From Prescottella soli (GTDB lineage: Bacteria; Actinomycetota; Actinomycetes; Mycobacteriales; Mycobacteriaceae), in assembly GCF_040024445.1 (NCBI RefSeq), contig NZ_CP157276.1, positions 3,410,001 to 3,474,000 of the forward strand: 64,000 nucleotides of DNA. The letters run 5' to 3'. The position numbers were made by a program, and so were the translations under genes. Of this stretch, positions 35,758 to 44,920 are shown one piece after another; the stretch's first letter is position 1, and each line of letters begins with the position of its first letter. The notes beneath the pieces were generated by a model. That model saw only the letters and a list, made by a program, of their open reading frames with translations. It made no database searches and was not told the DNA's origin.

Positions 35758-36737
35758 TGACAAGCGGTGTGGAGGAAACGCGGGCAGGACTGGATCCCGC
35801 CCTGCGCGCGGTGGCCGACGCGGTAGCCGGGTCGGGGTTGCCGCCAATGGTCGAACTGGACCCGCACGGTGCGCGGCAGCGGATCCGAGCGGCGCGGCAG
35901 TCGTGCGCGGCCGGACCCGAGGTCGACACGGTCACGACGCACTCCGTAGGTGAGCATGCGACGGTGCGGATATACCGACCGCTCGCGCGCGAGGCGGTCG
36001 GCACCGTCGTCCACTTCCACGGGGGCGGTTGGGTCACGGGGGATCTCGACTACGCCGACGCGACCTGCCGGACCATCGCCGACCGGTCCGGGGCCGCGGT
36101 CGTCAGCGTGGACTACCGACTCGCGCCGGAGGCCCGGTTCCCCGCCGCGGTCGACGACGCGATGGACGTGTTGCACTGGGTGGCAGCCGGATCCGAGGGG
36201 CTGGACCCGCGCATCGTGGTGACGGGCGACAGTGCCGGCGGCAACCTGGCGGCGGTCTGTACCCACCTGGCGCGAGACGACGACCGCATCGAGCTGGTCG
36301 GTCAGGTGCTCGTCTACCCGGTGGTCGACGCGGACCTGGGCCGCGACTCCTACGCCGCCAACTCGGGAATCTTCCTCGGCGCCAGGGAGATGCAGTGGTT
36401 CCTCGATCACTACTGCCCCGACGTGGCCCAGCGGACGTCGCCGCGGCTCGCCCCGCTCCAGGCGGCCGACCTGTCGGCGTTGCCGCCCGCCGTCGTGGTG
36501 ATCGGCGGCCACGATCCCCTCCTCGACGAGGGCCTCGAGTACGCCGAGCGCCTGGCCGCGAGCGGCGTGCCCGTCGAACTACTGCGGTACCCCACACTGC
36601 CGCACGGATTCCTGCAGTTCACCGCGGTCTCGCCGGCGTCGGCGGACGCGATCGCCGAGATCGCGTCCGCCACCGCGAGGCTTCTCGAAGAGACTGCTGC
36701 ACAGATGGACTCGACAACCGGAGGTGCTCATGCATGA
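35757..36737 (+). CDS. Alpha/beta hydrolase of the hormone-sensitive lipase (Lip) family
   Basis: The 326-residue esterase has the oxyanion motif HFHGGGWVTG near residue 85, the nucleophile in TGDSAGGN near residue 158, the Asp in GGHDPLLDE and the His in LPHGFLQF. This family hydrolyses short to medium esters. Its position next to a Baeyer-Villiger monooxygenase gene suggests hydrolysis of the ester formed from a ketone. The D-aminoacylase gene overlaps its 3' end by eight bases, so those two are co-expressed. The gene appears to start without a leader. Confidence 0.87.
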   Translation: MTSGVEETRAGLDPALRAVADAVAGSGLPPMVELDPHGARQRIRAARQSCAAGPEVDTVTTHSVGEHATVRIYRPLAREAVGTVVHFHGGGWVTGDLDYADATCRTIADRSGAAVVSVDYRLAPEARFPAAVDDAMDVLHWVAAGSEGLDPRIVVTGDSAGGNLAAVCTHLARDDDRIELVGQVLVYPVVDADLGRDSYAANSGIFLGAREMQWFLDHYCPDVAQRTSPRLAPLQAADLSALPPAVVVIGGHDPLLDEGLEYAERLAASGVPVELLRYPTLPHGFLQFTAVSPASADAIAEIASATARLLEETAAQMDSTTGGAHA

Positions 36738-38469
36738 CCTGGTGATCCGGGGTGGTCTCGTGGTCGACGGAACGGGGGCGGCCCCGCGCGCAGCCGACGT
36801 CGCCGTCGACGACGGTCGCATCACCGCGGTCGGTGAGGTGCCCGAGGCGGGGCGCCGCGAGATCGACGCCGCGGGCAGGCTCGTCACCCCGGGATTCGTC
36901 GACATCCACACGCACTACGACGGGCAGGTGACGTGGGATCCGCTGCTGACGCCGTCGTCGCTGCACGGTGTGACCACCGTGGTCATGGGCAACTGCGGGG
37001 TGGGGTTCGCCCCCGTCGAGCGCGACCAGCGGGACTGGCTGATCAGCCTGATGGAGGGCGTCGAGGACATCCCCGGAACCGTTCTGGCCGAGGGCATGAC
37101 GTGGAACTGGGAGACGTTTCCCGAGTATCTCGATGCGATCGACACTCCGCACGCGATCGACTTCGCGGCGCAGTTGCCGCACGGTGCGCTGCGTACCTAC
37201 GTGATGGGCCGTCGCGGCGGCGACCACCTGGCGCGCCCGACCGAGGACGAGATGGAGCGCATGTGCGACCTCGTGGCCGAGGCGGTCGAGGCCGGCGCGC
37301 TCGGCTGGTCCACGTCGCGCTCCGCCGTCCACAGGGCGTCGGACGGTTCACCCACACCGAGCCTGACCGCGTCGCGCGCGGAGCTGACCGGCATGGCACG
37401 CGGTCTCGCGAAGGCCGGGGCCGGGGCCGGGGTCATCGACTTCATCTCCGACTTCATGGACGAGCCGGAGGAGATGGAGCTCGTCAGCGCGATCGTGGAG
37501 GCCGCGCGGCGGCCGTTGTCGGTGTCGGTGGTGCAGAGCGACCGGGCGCCCGATAAGTGGCGCAGCCTGCTCGACGGTTTGGCGGAAGTATCGGCGAGGC
37601 AGCGTATTCCGATCACCGGTCAGGTGGCGCCCCGCGCGGTCGGCGTCATGCTCGGTTGGGAGCTGAGCTGGCATCCGTTCATGGCGTACCCGAGTTTCCA
37701 GGCTCTGGCGGCATTGGCTCCGGCGGAACGTGTGGAGCGGCTGCGCCGACCGGAGGTGCGGGCGGCGGTCCTCGCGGAGACGCCCGAGACCGATAGCGAG
37801 TTCGTCGAACGGTTGTCGACGCGGTTCGACCAGGTGTATCTGCTCGGCGATCCCCCGAACTACGAACCGGGACCGGACGACTCCGTCGCCGCCCTGGCGG
37901 CACGTTCCGGGGTGAGTCCCACCGAGGTCGCGTACGACGCGATGATGCAGCAGGACGGCCGCGGGCTACTGTATTTCCCGATGCTCAACTACGCGGCAGG
38001 AAATCTCGACGCCGTGCGGGAGATGCTCGCGAGGACCGACACCGTGCCTGCGCTCGGCGACGGCGGTGCGCACTGTGGAGCCATCTGCGACGCCAGTTTC
38101 CCCACGACACTGCTGACTCACTGGGGCCGGGATCGCCAGGGCGACGGTCGATTCCCCGTGGAGTGGTTGGTCAAGCGGCACACCGCCGACACCGCCGCCG
38201 TGGTGGGACTGCTCGATCGTGGCCAGGTGCGTGTCGGCTACCGGGCCGACCTCAACGTGATCGACTTCGATCGGCTGCAGGCCGATCGTCCGCAGGTGCT
38301 GTACGACCTGCCGACCGGCGGCCGGCGCCTGATGCAGTCCGCGACCGGATACGTCGCTACCGTCGTGGCCGGCGAGGTGGTGTTCGAGAACGGCGAGCAC
38401 ACCGGCGGGCTGCCCGGCCGTCTGATCCGTGGGGCGCAGCCCGCGCCTGCCTGGGACGCCCGAGCGTGA
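36730..38469 (+). CDS. N-acyl-D-amino-acid deacylase family amidohydrolase
   Basis: The 579-residue protein has the N-terminal metal motif DIHTHYDGQ near residue 58, MGNCGVGFAP with the metal-bridging Cys seen in D-aminoacylases near residue 90, and GDGGAHCGAI near residue 445. It hydrolyses an amide bond of an N-acyl amino acid or a cyclic amide. The ATG at 36730 lies five bases after CCGGAGG; GTG at 36724 would overlap that site. It overlaps the esterase gene and is followed by a strong hairpin. Confidence 0.87.
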   Translation: MHDLVIRGGLVVDGTGAAPRAADVAVDDGRITAVGEVPEAGRREIDAAGRLVTPGFVDIHTHYDGQVTWDPLLTPSSLHGVTTVVMGNCGVGFAPVERDQRDWLISLMEGVEDIPGTVLAEGMTWNWETFPEYLDAIDTPHAIDFAAQLPHGALRTYVMGRRGGDHLARPTEDEMERMCDLVAEAVEAGALGWSTSRSAVHRASDGSPTPSLTASRAELTGMARGLAKAGAGAGVIDFISDFMDEPEEMELVSAIVEAARRPLSVSVVQSDRAPDKWRSLLDGLAEVSARQRIPITGQVAPRAVGVMLGWELSWHPFMAYPSFQALAALAPAERVERLRRPEVRAAVLAETPETDSEFVERLSTRFDQVYLLGDPPNYEPGPDDSVAALAARSGVSPTEVAYDAMMQQDGRGLLYFPMLNYAAGNLDAVREMLARTDTVPALGDGGAHCGAICDASFPTTLLTHWGRDRQGDGRFPVEWLVKRHTADTAAVVGLLDRGQVRVGYRADLNVIDFDRLQADRPQVLYDLPTGGRRLMQSATGYVATVVAGEVVFENGEHTGGLPGRLIRGAQPAPAWDARA

Positions 38470-38482
38470 CGTGATCGGACGG

Positions 38483-38518
38483 GGAAGGCCCCACCACTCG
38501 GGAGTGGTGGGGCCTTCC
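38483..38518. terminator. Strong bidirectional terminator between convergent genes
   Basis: Two perfectly complementary 17-base arms (38483-38499 and 38502-38518) are separated by only two bases. They lie in the 83-base gap between the convergent D-aminoacylase and binding-protein genes. Symmetry lets the hairpin serve both transcripts. Confidence 0.8.
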
Positions 38519-38552
38519 GGTGCGCCCGGTGCCCGGATGGTTCCGGAGCGGG

Positions 38553-40157
38553 TCAGTTCTTCTTGAATGCCTTGTCGAACAGGATGATTCCGTCGACGGT
38601 CGGGTTGGCGCGGTACACGTTGTCCGACCACGCCACATAGTTGACGCCGGCGCCCCAGGAGAGGAACGGCTGGTCGGTGTTCACCAGCTTCTGGATGTCG
38701 ACGATCGCCGCGCGCTTGGCGGCGTCGTCCGGAGCCGAGAGCGCCTTCCCGAGCAGCTCGTCCATCTGCGGGTTCTTGTAGCCGAGGATGTTGTTCGTCG
38801 AGGTGCTCGACAGCGCGCTGAACAGCCGGATCTCGGGCGCGACGTCCGAGATGCTGTATGCGCTGTAGCTCATGTCGTAGTTGCGGTCGATGTAGAGCCG
38901 CTTGACCATGTCCGTGATGCTGCTGGTGGTCTCGAGCGACACGTCGAATCCGATGGCATTCATCTGGGCCTGGACGGCGAGTGCCATCTGCTGCGCATCG
39001 GGGTCGTTGACACCGACGTAGGTGATCTTGCCGTTGAAGCCGTCGGCCTTGGCCTGGTCGAGCAGTTCCTTGGCCTTCGCCGCGTCCGGGGTGATGCCGG
39101 TGGTGTCGCCGAACCACTCGGACCAGGGCTGGAACATGTCGGTTCCGGGCATACCCTCGCCGGCGCGCACGCGCTGGTTGAGGACCTCGGGGTCGACGGC
39201 GTAGGCGATCGCCTGGCGCACACGCGGATCGGCCGCCGGGCGCCCGGGCGCCTCGTTGAGCTGACCGACCATCGACATGCTCACGGTTTCGATGTAGCCG
39301 GGGAACTCGGCCTTGGCGGCGTTCACGGTCGCCGCGTTGCGGAGGTAGACCATGTCGACGCCGTTGGTCTTCAGGGCGTCGATCTTGGGCTGCTCACCGG
39401 CGATGGCGACGAACTTCAGGCCCTCGAGATTCGGTGCGCCGCCCCAGTAGTCAGGGCGCGCCTCGAGCTGGAGTTCCTGCTGCGGCTGCAGGCTGACGAC
39501 CGTGAACGGTCCGGCCCCGATCGGGGTGAACTTGTCGCCCTGCTGGGAGGACGGTGCGACGATCATCCCGTGCCCGTAGGCGAGCATCGCGGGGAAGGTG
39601 CGCCACGGCTGCTTGAGGGTGAAGACAACCGTCGACGGATCCTGCGCCGCGGTGCTCGCCACCATCTGCGTGTACACCTGCGAGTTGCCGCCGCGCCGCT
39701 GGTTGTACCTGTTGATGCTCGCCACCACGGCGTCCGCGTCGAGCGGGGACCCGTCGCTGAATGTCACGCCGTCCCGGAGCTTGAGGGTCCAGGTGAGGTG
39801 ATCGGCGCTCTCCTCGAACGACTTCGCCAGCTGCGGCTGGAAGCTCTGCGACCCGGTGTCGTAGCGCATCAGGACGTCGTACACCGCCGCCATCTCGGTG
39901 CCGCCGGTCGCACCGGCGGGCTGCGTCACCGTCGGATCCAGGCTCGTCACCGGTGCGTACGACGCGAAGCTCACCGTGCCGCCGGATACCGGTGTGCCGC
40001 CGTCGCCCTGGTCGCCCAGGACGCCGTACGCCGTCGTCGTCGGGCCGGACGAGCTGTTCTCGCTGTCGCCTTCGGCGCTGGCGCAGCCGGCGAGAGCGAC
40101 GGCGCCGACGGCGACCATCGCCAGCATCCGGCCGACCCTTGTCGAATACCTGCTCAT
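38553..40157 (-). CDS. Oligopeptide/dipeptide-type solute-binding lipoprotein (SBP family 5)
   Basis: The 534-residue lipoprotein has a signal peptide with lipid-modified Cys25 (ALAGC). The SBP family 5 body carries TWTLKLRDGVTFSDG near residue 125 and a C-terminal domain with DYWGG-like contacts. GGAGG lies seven bases upstream of the ATG at 40157; the much longer open frame is rejected. It is closely similar in layout to the binding protein at 43244-44854, including the GDQGDGGTPVSGGT segment. It has no transporter genes of its own. Confidence 0.9.
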   Translation of the reverse strand: MSRYSTRVGRMLAMVAVGAVALAGCASAEGDSENSSSGPTTTAYGVLGDQGDGGTPVSGGTVSFASYAPVTSLDPTVTQPAGATGGTEMAAVYDVLMRYDTGSQSFQPQLAKSFEESADHLTWTLKLRDGVTFSDGSPLDADAVVASINRYNQRRGGNSQVYTQMVASTAAQDPSTVVFTLKQPWRTFPAMLAYGHGMIVAPSSQQGDKFTPIGAGPFTVVSLQPQQELQLEARPDYWGGAPNLEGLKFVAIAGEQPKIDALKTNGVDMVYLRNAATVNAAKAEFPGYIETVSMSMVGQLNEAPGRPAADPRVRQAIAYAVDPEVLNQRVRAGEGMPGTDMFQPWSEWFGDTTGITPDAAKAKELLDQAKADGFNGKITYVGVNDPDAQQMALAVQAQMNAIGFDVSLETTSSITDMVKRLYIDRNYDMSYSAYSISDVAPEIRLFSALSSTSTNNILGYKNPQMDELLGKALSAPDDAAKRAAIVDIQKLVNTDQPFLSWGAGVNYVAWSDNVYRANPTVDGIILFDKAFKKN

Positions 40158-40689
40158 GAAGCAACCTCCACGGTTCGGGGTTGACGCCCGCGCTGTCGGT
40201 ACGGGCTGAAATGCGCGTCCGCCTGATCGAGTTGACTTCTCGGGTCCAGACAGGGCAGAGCGCCCGGTCGCCGAGTGCTGACGGCCCCGGCGTTCATCGC
40301 CGATCGGTCCGTTGCAGAATCGGACTCTAACCGGACGAACTGCTGTCCACAAGGACTCCGGCGATTCGGTGATTCCGAACTGGTGCAGAGGTATTCGGCC
40401 GACACCCGCGCGGCACCGGTAGCCACCGAGCCGCGGCCCCTCGGGCTGTCGAACAATTGACCGGCCCCAATCCGTACGAAACGCTTGTGGAATTGAGAAA
40501 TGCGTCCTAGATTGTCGGGACGCGGGTTTGTATAGACAAAGTTCCTTGTCCCGTTTTCGCAGGTCGCCGGCCTTTCCGGGCGGGCGTGTGCGAAGACGAC
40601 GACCGGCACCGAGGCGGGAGGGCTCTCTCGATGTACCAGGAAGTGCGTGCTTTACCCGTCTCCGGCAACGTGCGGAGAGCCCCTGAACC
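40158..40689. promoter_or_regulatory. Divergent regulatory region with a HutC-type operator at 40527-40540
   Basis: This 532-base gap separates the start of the minus-strand binding-protein gene from the GntR gene. It holds no convincing gene. TTTGTATAGACAAA at 40527-40540 is an inverted repeat containing GT-A-TA-G-AC, the known consensus GT-N-TA-N-AC for HutC-subfamily GntR regulators. The adjacent gene encodes exactly such a regulator, so self-control and control of the transport genes are likely. Confidence 0.65.
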
Positions 40690-41400
40690 GTGACGGACCC
40701 GCAGCACGTGATCCTCGCGCAAGAACTGATCGCGCGGATCAAGGCGGGAGAGTTCCGGGTCGGGGACAGGCTGCCCACCGAACTCGAACTGTGCGAGAGT
40801 CGTTCGCTGGCTCGGGGGACGGTGCGGCAGGCACTGAAGCATCTCGAGGACGCGGGATTGATCAATCGACGGCGTGGTGCCGGCACCACGGTCGCCGCGC
40901 CGCTGCCGACCGGCGGGTATCGGGCGTTCGTCACCAGCCGAGCCGAGATGCTGGCCTTCGTGCAGCGCACGAGGATTCGTGACCCCGAGACCAATATCGT
41001 TGCGGCGGACGAGCATCTGTCGGAACGAATCGGCGTGCCCGTCGGCAGTGAGTGGTACTGCGTGTCGGGTGCCCGCGAGCTCCGTGGATCGTCGGCGGCG
41101 CCGGTCTGCTGGAGTGAGCTGTATCTGAAAGCGGATCTTCCCCATCGGCGAATGTTGCTGAGGGGGCGGTTCGACATCGTCAACCTCGTGCGCCAGCGTA
41201 TCGAACAGGAAGTCGCGGCGGAGACCGTCACACCCGCCGTTGCAGATGCACTCGGTGTCGAAAAGGCGAGCGCAGCACTGGTTGTCGTTCATCGGCACTT
41301 CAACTCGAGCGACGCCCTGGAGGCGGTGGGGGTGCACACGCACCCCGCCGATCGGTACCGAGTCGCCACGTCCGTCGGGTCGTCGATCGCTCCGATCTGA
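40690..41400 (+). CDS. GntR family transcriptional regulator, HutC/UTRA subfamily
   Basis: The 236-residue regulator has an N-terminal winged helix (LPTELELCESRSLARGTVRQ near residues 29-48) and a C-terminal UTRA ligand domain. A repressor role is usual in this subfamily, with small amino-acid- or sugar-derived ligands. GGAGAG lies about ten bases before the GTG start. It sits between two related binding-protein genes and just before the amidohydrolase and transporter operon, with a matching operator sequence upstream. Confidence 0.88.
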   Translation: MTDPQHVILAQELIARIKAGEFRVGDRLPTELELCESRSLARGTVRQALKHLEDAGLINRRRGAGTTVAAPLPTGGYRAFVTSRAEMLAFVQRTRIRDPETNIVAADEHLSERIGVPVGSEWYCVSGARELRGSSAAPVCWSELYLKADLPHRRMLLRGRFDIVNLVRQRIEQEVAAETVTPAVADALGVEKASAALVVVHRHFNSSDALEAVGVHTHPADRYRVATSVGSSIAPI

Positions 41401-41417
41401 CGTCCCGACGGTTGGTC

Positions 41418-41442
41418 CCGGACAGGCGATCGGCCTGGTCGG
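41418..41442 (+). terminator. Possible hairpin after the GntR gene
   Basis: CAGGC and GCCTG pair around GATCG, with an imperfect extension to ten-base arms. It lies 18 bases after the GntR stop. The weak stem makes this tentative. Confidence 0.3.
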
Positions 41443-41543
41443 AAAACTACTCGGCAGTACTTTCGCGCCGAGCACTGACATGAATTCTATTGTGAGCTAG
41501 CCTCTTCGAAACACCGTGTGACGCACATCTCAGGAGGAGTCGA

Positions 41544-43247
41544 GTGGTCGATCGTCCGGCAGCCGGTCCGCTCGCGGACGGGCAGCATCCCGACCGGATC
41601 TACCTGGGCGGCAGCGTGCGGACCATGGTGGGAGCCGGACGTGCAACCGCCTTCGCGGTCCGCGCCGGACGGTTCGTCGCGGTCGGATCCGATGCGGAGG
41701 TCCGGGTTCTCGCGGGTCCGCGGACCGTATCGGTCGATCTGGGCGGTCGTGCGGTGCTCCCGGGATTCATCGAAACGCATGTTCATCCGCACATGTCGGG
41801 TGCGGGCAGTCTCGATGTCGACGCCGGAGTGGAGGCCTGCCCGGACATCGAATCACTCATCGGTGCGCTGGCGGCCCGGGCGTCGACGTCCGCGCCCGGG
41901 GAGGCAATCCGCGCGACGGGATTCGACGACAGCCTCGTCGTCGACGATCGCGGACTGACCTCGGCCGACCTCGATCGCGCCGCCACGAATCGTCCGATCG
42001 TCGTGCGGCACCTGTCCGGGCACGGCGTGTACGTCAACTCTTTCGTACTGCGGGACAAGGGAATCGACGGTGACACACCGGACCCCGAAGGTGGCGTGAT
42101 CGTTCGCGACGCGACGGGGCGTCCCACGGGGGAGTTCTGCGAGATCCCGGCCATGCGGTTGGTGCTCGATCCGAGTGAAACGATGCCGCCGGCCGGCGAG
42201 CTCGACGATTCGCTCCGTCGTGCGCTGGCGCGAATGGCATCCGTCGGCGTCACGAGCTTCCACGACATGTTCGCCACCCCCGTCATGGCGGACTCGTACC
42301 GACGGTTGCACGCCTCGGGAGAACTGATGCTTCGCGGTCGTCTGTACGCGGGCTTCGGCATGCTCGACGGATTCGCCCTGGGGGACAGCGCCACCGTGGA
42401 GGGCGACGACGTCCTGAGTGTCGGTGGTGTGAAACTGATCTCGGACGGGTCGATCCAGCTGCACACGGGTGCGCTGTCCGAGCCCTATCACGACCTGGGT
42501 GGTTGTCGCTGCGGTGACATGGCGATTCCGCCCGGGGATCTCGACGAGATGGTGGCTCGATGTCACGCCGCGGGCCGGCAGGTGGCGATCCACACGAACG
42601 GGGACCGTGCCATCGACGTCGCGCTCGATGCGATCGAGAAGGCGAGGGCGGCGTCGGGGGATGCTGCTCTGACACCGCCCGGACTGCAGCACCGCCTGGA
42701 ACACGTCCAGACCTTGCGCGAGGACCAGATCCTGCGGATGCGTGAACTCGGCGTCGCGGCTTCGGTGTTCGTCAACCACGTCTACTACTGGGGCGACCGG
42801 CACCGGGACCGCTTCCTGGGACCGCGACGCGGCAGCAGGATCAGCCCGCTCGCATCGATCGCGGCGGCGGATCTGCAGTTCGCGCTGCACTGCGACAGTC
42901 CCGTCACCCCCGTCGATCCGTTGTTCACCATCCACACCGCGGTCAACCGCGTCACGCGGGGCGGGCGGGTGCTGGGTCCCGAGCAGCGGATCGACGCCCA
43001 GACGGCGGTAGCCGGATACACGACGTCGGCGGCTCGCCTCGGCGCCGAGAGCGCCGTGAAGGGCGCGATCGCGCCAGGCCTGTTGGCGGACTTCGTCGTT
43101 CTCACGAGCGACCCCCTTGCCTGCGATCCAGCGACGATCAAGGACATCGAGGTGCTCGCGACCGTCGTCGGGGACCGCGTCGTGTACGCGGCCGACCGGG
43201 ATCTCGGATCGGCAATCGACGGATCTCACGAAGGAGAGTGCGGATGA
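41544..43247 (+). CDS. YtcJ-like amidohydrolase (amidohydro_3)
   Basis: The 567-residue TIM-barrel hydrolase has the metal motif FIETHVHPH near residue 76, AIHTNGDRAID near residue 350, RLEHVQ near residue 383 and HCDSPV near residue 452. Members act on amides, cyclic ureas or formamides; most are uncharacterised. AGGAGGAG precedes the GTG start. The binding-protein gene overlaps its stop, tying this hydrolase to the oligopeptide-type importer, which may bring in its substrate. Confidence 0.85.
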   Translation: MVDRPAAGPLADGQHPDRIYLGGSVRTMVGAGRATAFAVRAGRFVAVGSDAEVRVLAGPRTVSVDLGGRAVLPGFIETHVHPHMSGAGSLDVDAGVEACPDIESLIGALAARASTSAPGEAIRATGFDDSLVVDDRGLTSADLDRAATNRPIVVRHLSGHGVYVNSFVLRDKGIDGDTPDPEGGVIVRDATGRPTGEFCEIPAMRLVLDPSETMPPAGELDDSLRRALARMASVGVTSFHDMFATPVMADSYRRLHASGELMLRGRLYAGFGMLDGFALGDSATVEGDDVLSVGGVKLISDGSIQLHTGALSEPYHDLGGCRCGDMAIPPGDLDEMVARCHAAGRQVAIHTNGDRAIDVALDAIEKARAASGDAALTPPGLQHRLEHVQTLREDQILRMRELGVAASVFVNHVYYWGDRHRDRFLGPRRGSRISPLASIAAADLQFALHCDSPVTPVDPLFTIHTAVNRVTRGGRVLGPEQRIDAQTAVAGYTTSAARLGAESAVKGAIAPGLLADFVVLTSDPLACDPATIKDIEVLATVVGDRVVYAADRDLGSAIDGSHEGECG

Positions 43248-44854
43248 AGCGATCGTCACTTGCCCGGATCGGAACGCTGTTCACGGCATTGACCGCCGCG
43301 ACGGTGCTGCTGGCCGGGTGCGCGGGAGGTTCGGGTTCGGCAACCGATGCGTCGGACGTCACGACCGGCCTGGTCGGCGACCAGGCCGACGGTGGTGATC
43401 CGACGTCCGGCGGGACGCTGTCCTACGCGACGTACAACGGTGTCAGCAGCCTGGATCCGGCGGACCGTCAGGACGGCGGCGCCACCGGCGGCAGCGAGAT
43501 GGCCGCGATCTACGACCTGTTGATGCGTTACGACCCGGAGTCGAAGCAGTACCAGCCGCAGTTGGCGCAGGCGCTGACGGCGAACGGCGACAACACCGTG
43601 TGGACGCTGAAGCTGCGCGAGGGAGCGAAGTTCAGCGACGGCACCGCGGTCGACGCGGCGGCGGTGCAGTGGAGCATCAACCACTACCTGGAGAAGAAGG
43701 GCACCCACACGCAGGTGTGGAAGGCGTCGGTCGCCGACGTGTCCTCGCCCGATCCGTCGACGGTGGTCTTCACGCTGAAGCAGCCGTGGAACGAGTTCCC
43801 GATCCTGTTCACCACCGGTCCGGGCATGATCGTGTCGCCGTCGTCGATGGCGAGTGGCAAGTTCGTCGCGGTCGGTGCGGGCCCGTTCACGGTGGAGAAG
43901 TTCGCGTCGCAGGACGAGTTGCTGCTCGCCGCGAACCCCGGCTACTGGAACGGGAAGCCGCACCTGGACAAGCTGCGCTTCCCGGCGATCGTGAGCGAGC
44001 AGGCCAAGCTGGACGCGCTGCACACCGGCGGCGTGCAGGCGGCGTACCTGCGCAATGCCGAGGTGGTCCACAACGCCCTCGAGGCCGGCGACGTCGGCTA
44101 CGTCTACACCGCCAACATGGGCGGTGTCGGCAACATCAACGAGCGTGAGGGCCGACCCGCGTCCGACGAACGCGTGCGAAAGGCGATCGTTGCGGCGTTC
44201 AACCCGGAGACGTTCAACCAGCGGGTCGAGGCCGGCTTCGGCATGCCGAGCAGCGACATGTTCCAGTCCTGGTCGAAGTGGCACGGTGACGTCGCCGGTA
44301 CGGGCTACGACCCGGAGGCCGCGAAGAAGTACCTCGCCGAGGCCAAGGCTGACGGCTACGACGGCAAGCTCACGTACGTCGGACTCAACGATCCCGCGAC
44401 GCAGCAGAGCGCGCTCGCGTTCCAGTCGATGTTGCAGGCCGTAGGGTTCACCGTCGACATCGTCTACACGACGAGCATCAACGACCTGGTGAAGACGATG
44501 TACGTGCAGCACGACTACGACATCGGGTACGCGGGGTTCAACATTCTCGACGAGTCGCCGTTCGTGCGCATGTACGGCAACTTCTACAGCGAGTCGACGT
44601 CGAACGTCCTCGGCTACAAGAACCCCGAGATGGACGCGCTGCTCGGCAAGCTGCAGACCGCACCGAGCGACGCCGATCGCCGCAAGGTCCTCGAGGACAT
44701 CCAGACCGTCGTGAACGAGACCGCCCCGGTGATCGTTGTCAGCGCCGGTAAGTACTTCATCCCGTGGAGCACGAATACGCACGGGATCACCCCCAGTGCG
44801 GACGGGATCATGCTGTTCGGAAATGCCTGGCTCGCTTCCGATTCCGCGTCCTAG
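43244..44854 (+). CDS. Oligopeptide/dipeptide-type solute-binding lipoprotein (SBP family 5), operon copy
   Basis: The 536-residue lipoprotein has a signal peptide with Cys26 (VLLAGC). Its mature part includes VWTLKLREGAKFSDG near residue 120 and NPGYWNGKP near residue 235. ATG at 43244 follows AAGGAGAG by five bases and overlaps the amidohydrolase stop. The permease and ATPase genes follow directly. It is a paralogue of the binding protein on the other side of the GntR gene. Confidence 0.92.
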   Translation: MKRSSLARIGTLFTALTAATVLLAGCAGGSGSATDASDVTTGLVGDQADGGDPTSGGTLSYATYNGVSSLDPADRQDGGATGGSEMAAIYDLLMRYDPESKQYQPQLAQALTANGDNTVWTLKLREGAKFSDGTAVDAAAVQWSINHYLEKKGTHTQVWKASVADVSSPDPSTVVFTLKQPWNEFPILFTTGPGMIVSPSSMASGKFVAVGAGPFTVEKFASQDELLLAANPGYWNGKPHLDKLRFPAIVSEQAKLDALHTGGVQAAYLRNAEVVHNALEAGDVGYVYTANMGGVGNINEREGRPASDERVRKAIVAAFNPETFNQRVEAGFGMPSSDMFQSWSKWHGDVAGTGYDPEAAKKYLAEAKADGYDGKLTYVGLNDPATQQSALAFQSMLQAVGFTVDIVYTTSINDLVKTMYVQHDYDIGYAGFNILDESPFVRMYGNFYSESTSNVLGYKNPEMDALLGKLQTAPSDADRRKVLEDIQTVVNETAPVIVVSAGKYFIPWSTNTHGITPSADGIMLFGNAWLASDSAS

Positions 44855-44920
44855 AGGCGACTCCATGGCAACACTCGGATTCGGGACGCCCGATGAACAC
44901 AGGAAGGAGGCGGTGACGCG

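Noticed and set aside
38553-41231. 892-codon version of the minus-strand binding protein
   Set aside because: The true signal peptide with lipobox starts at 40157 behind GGAGG; the rest is antisense to the GntR gene.
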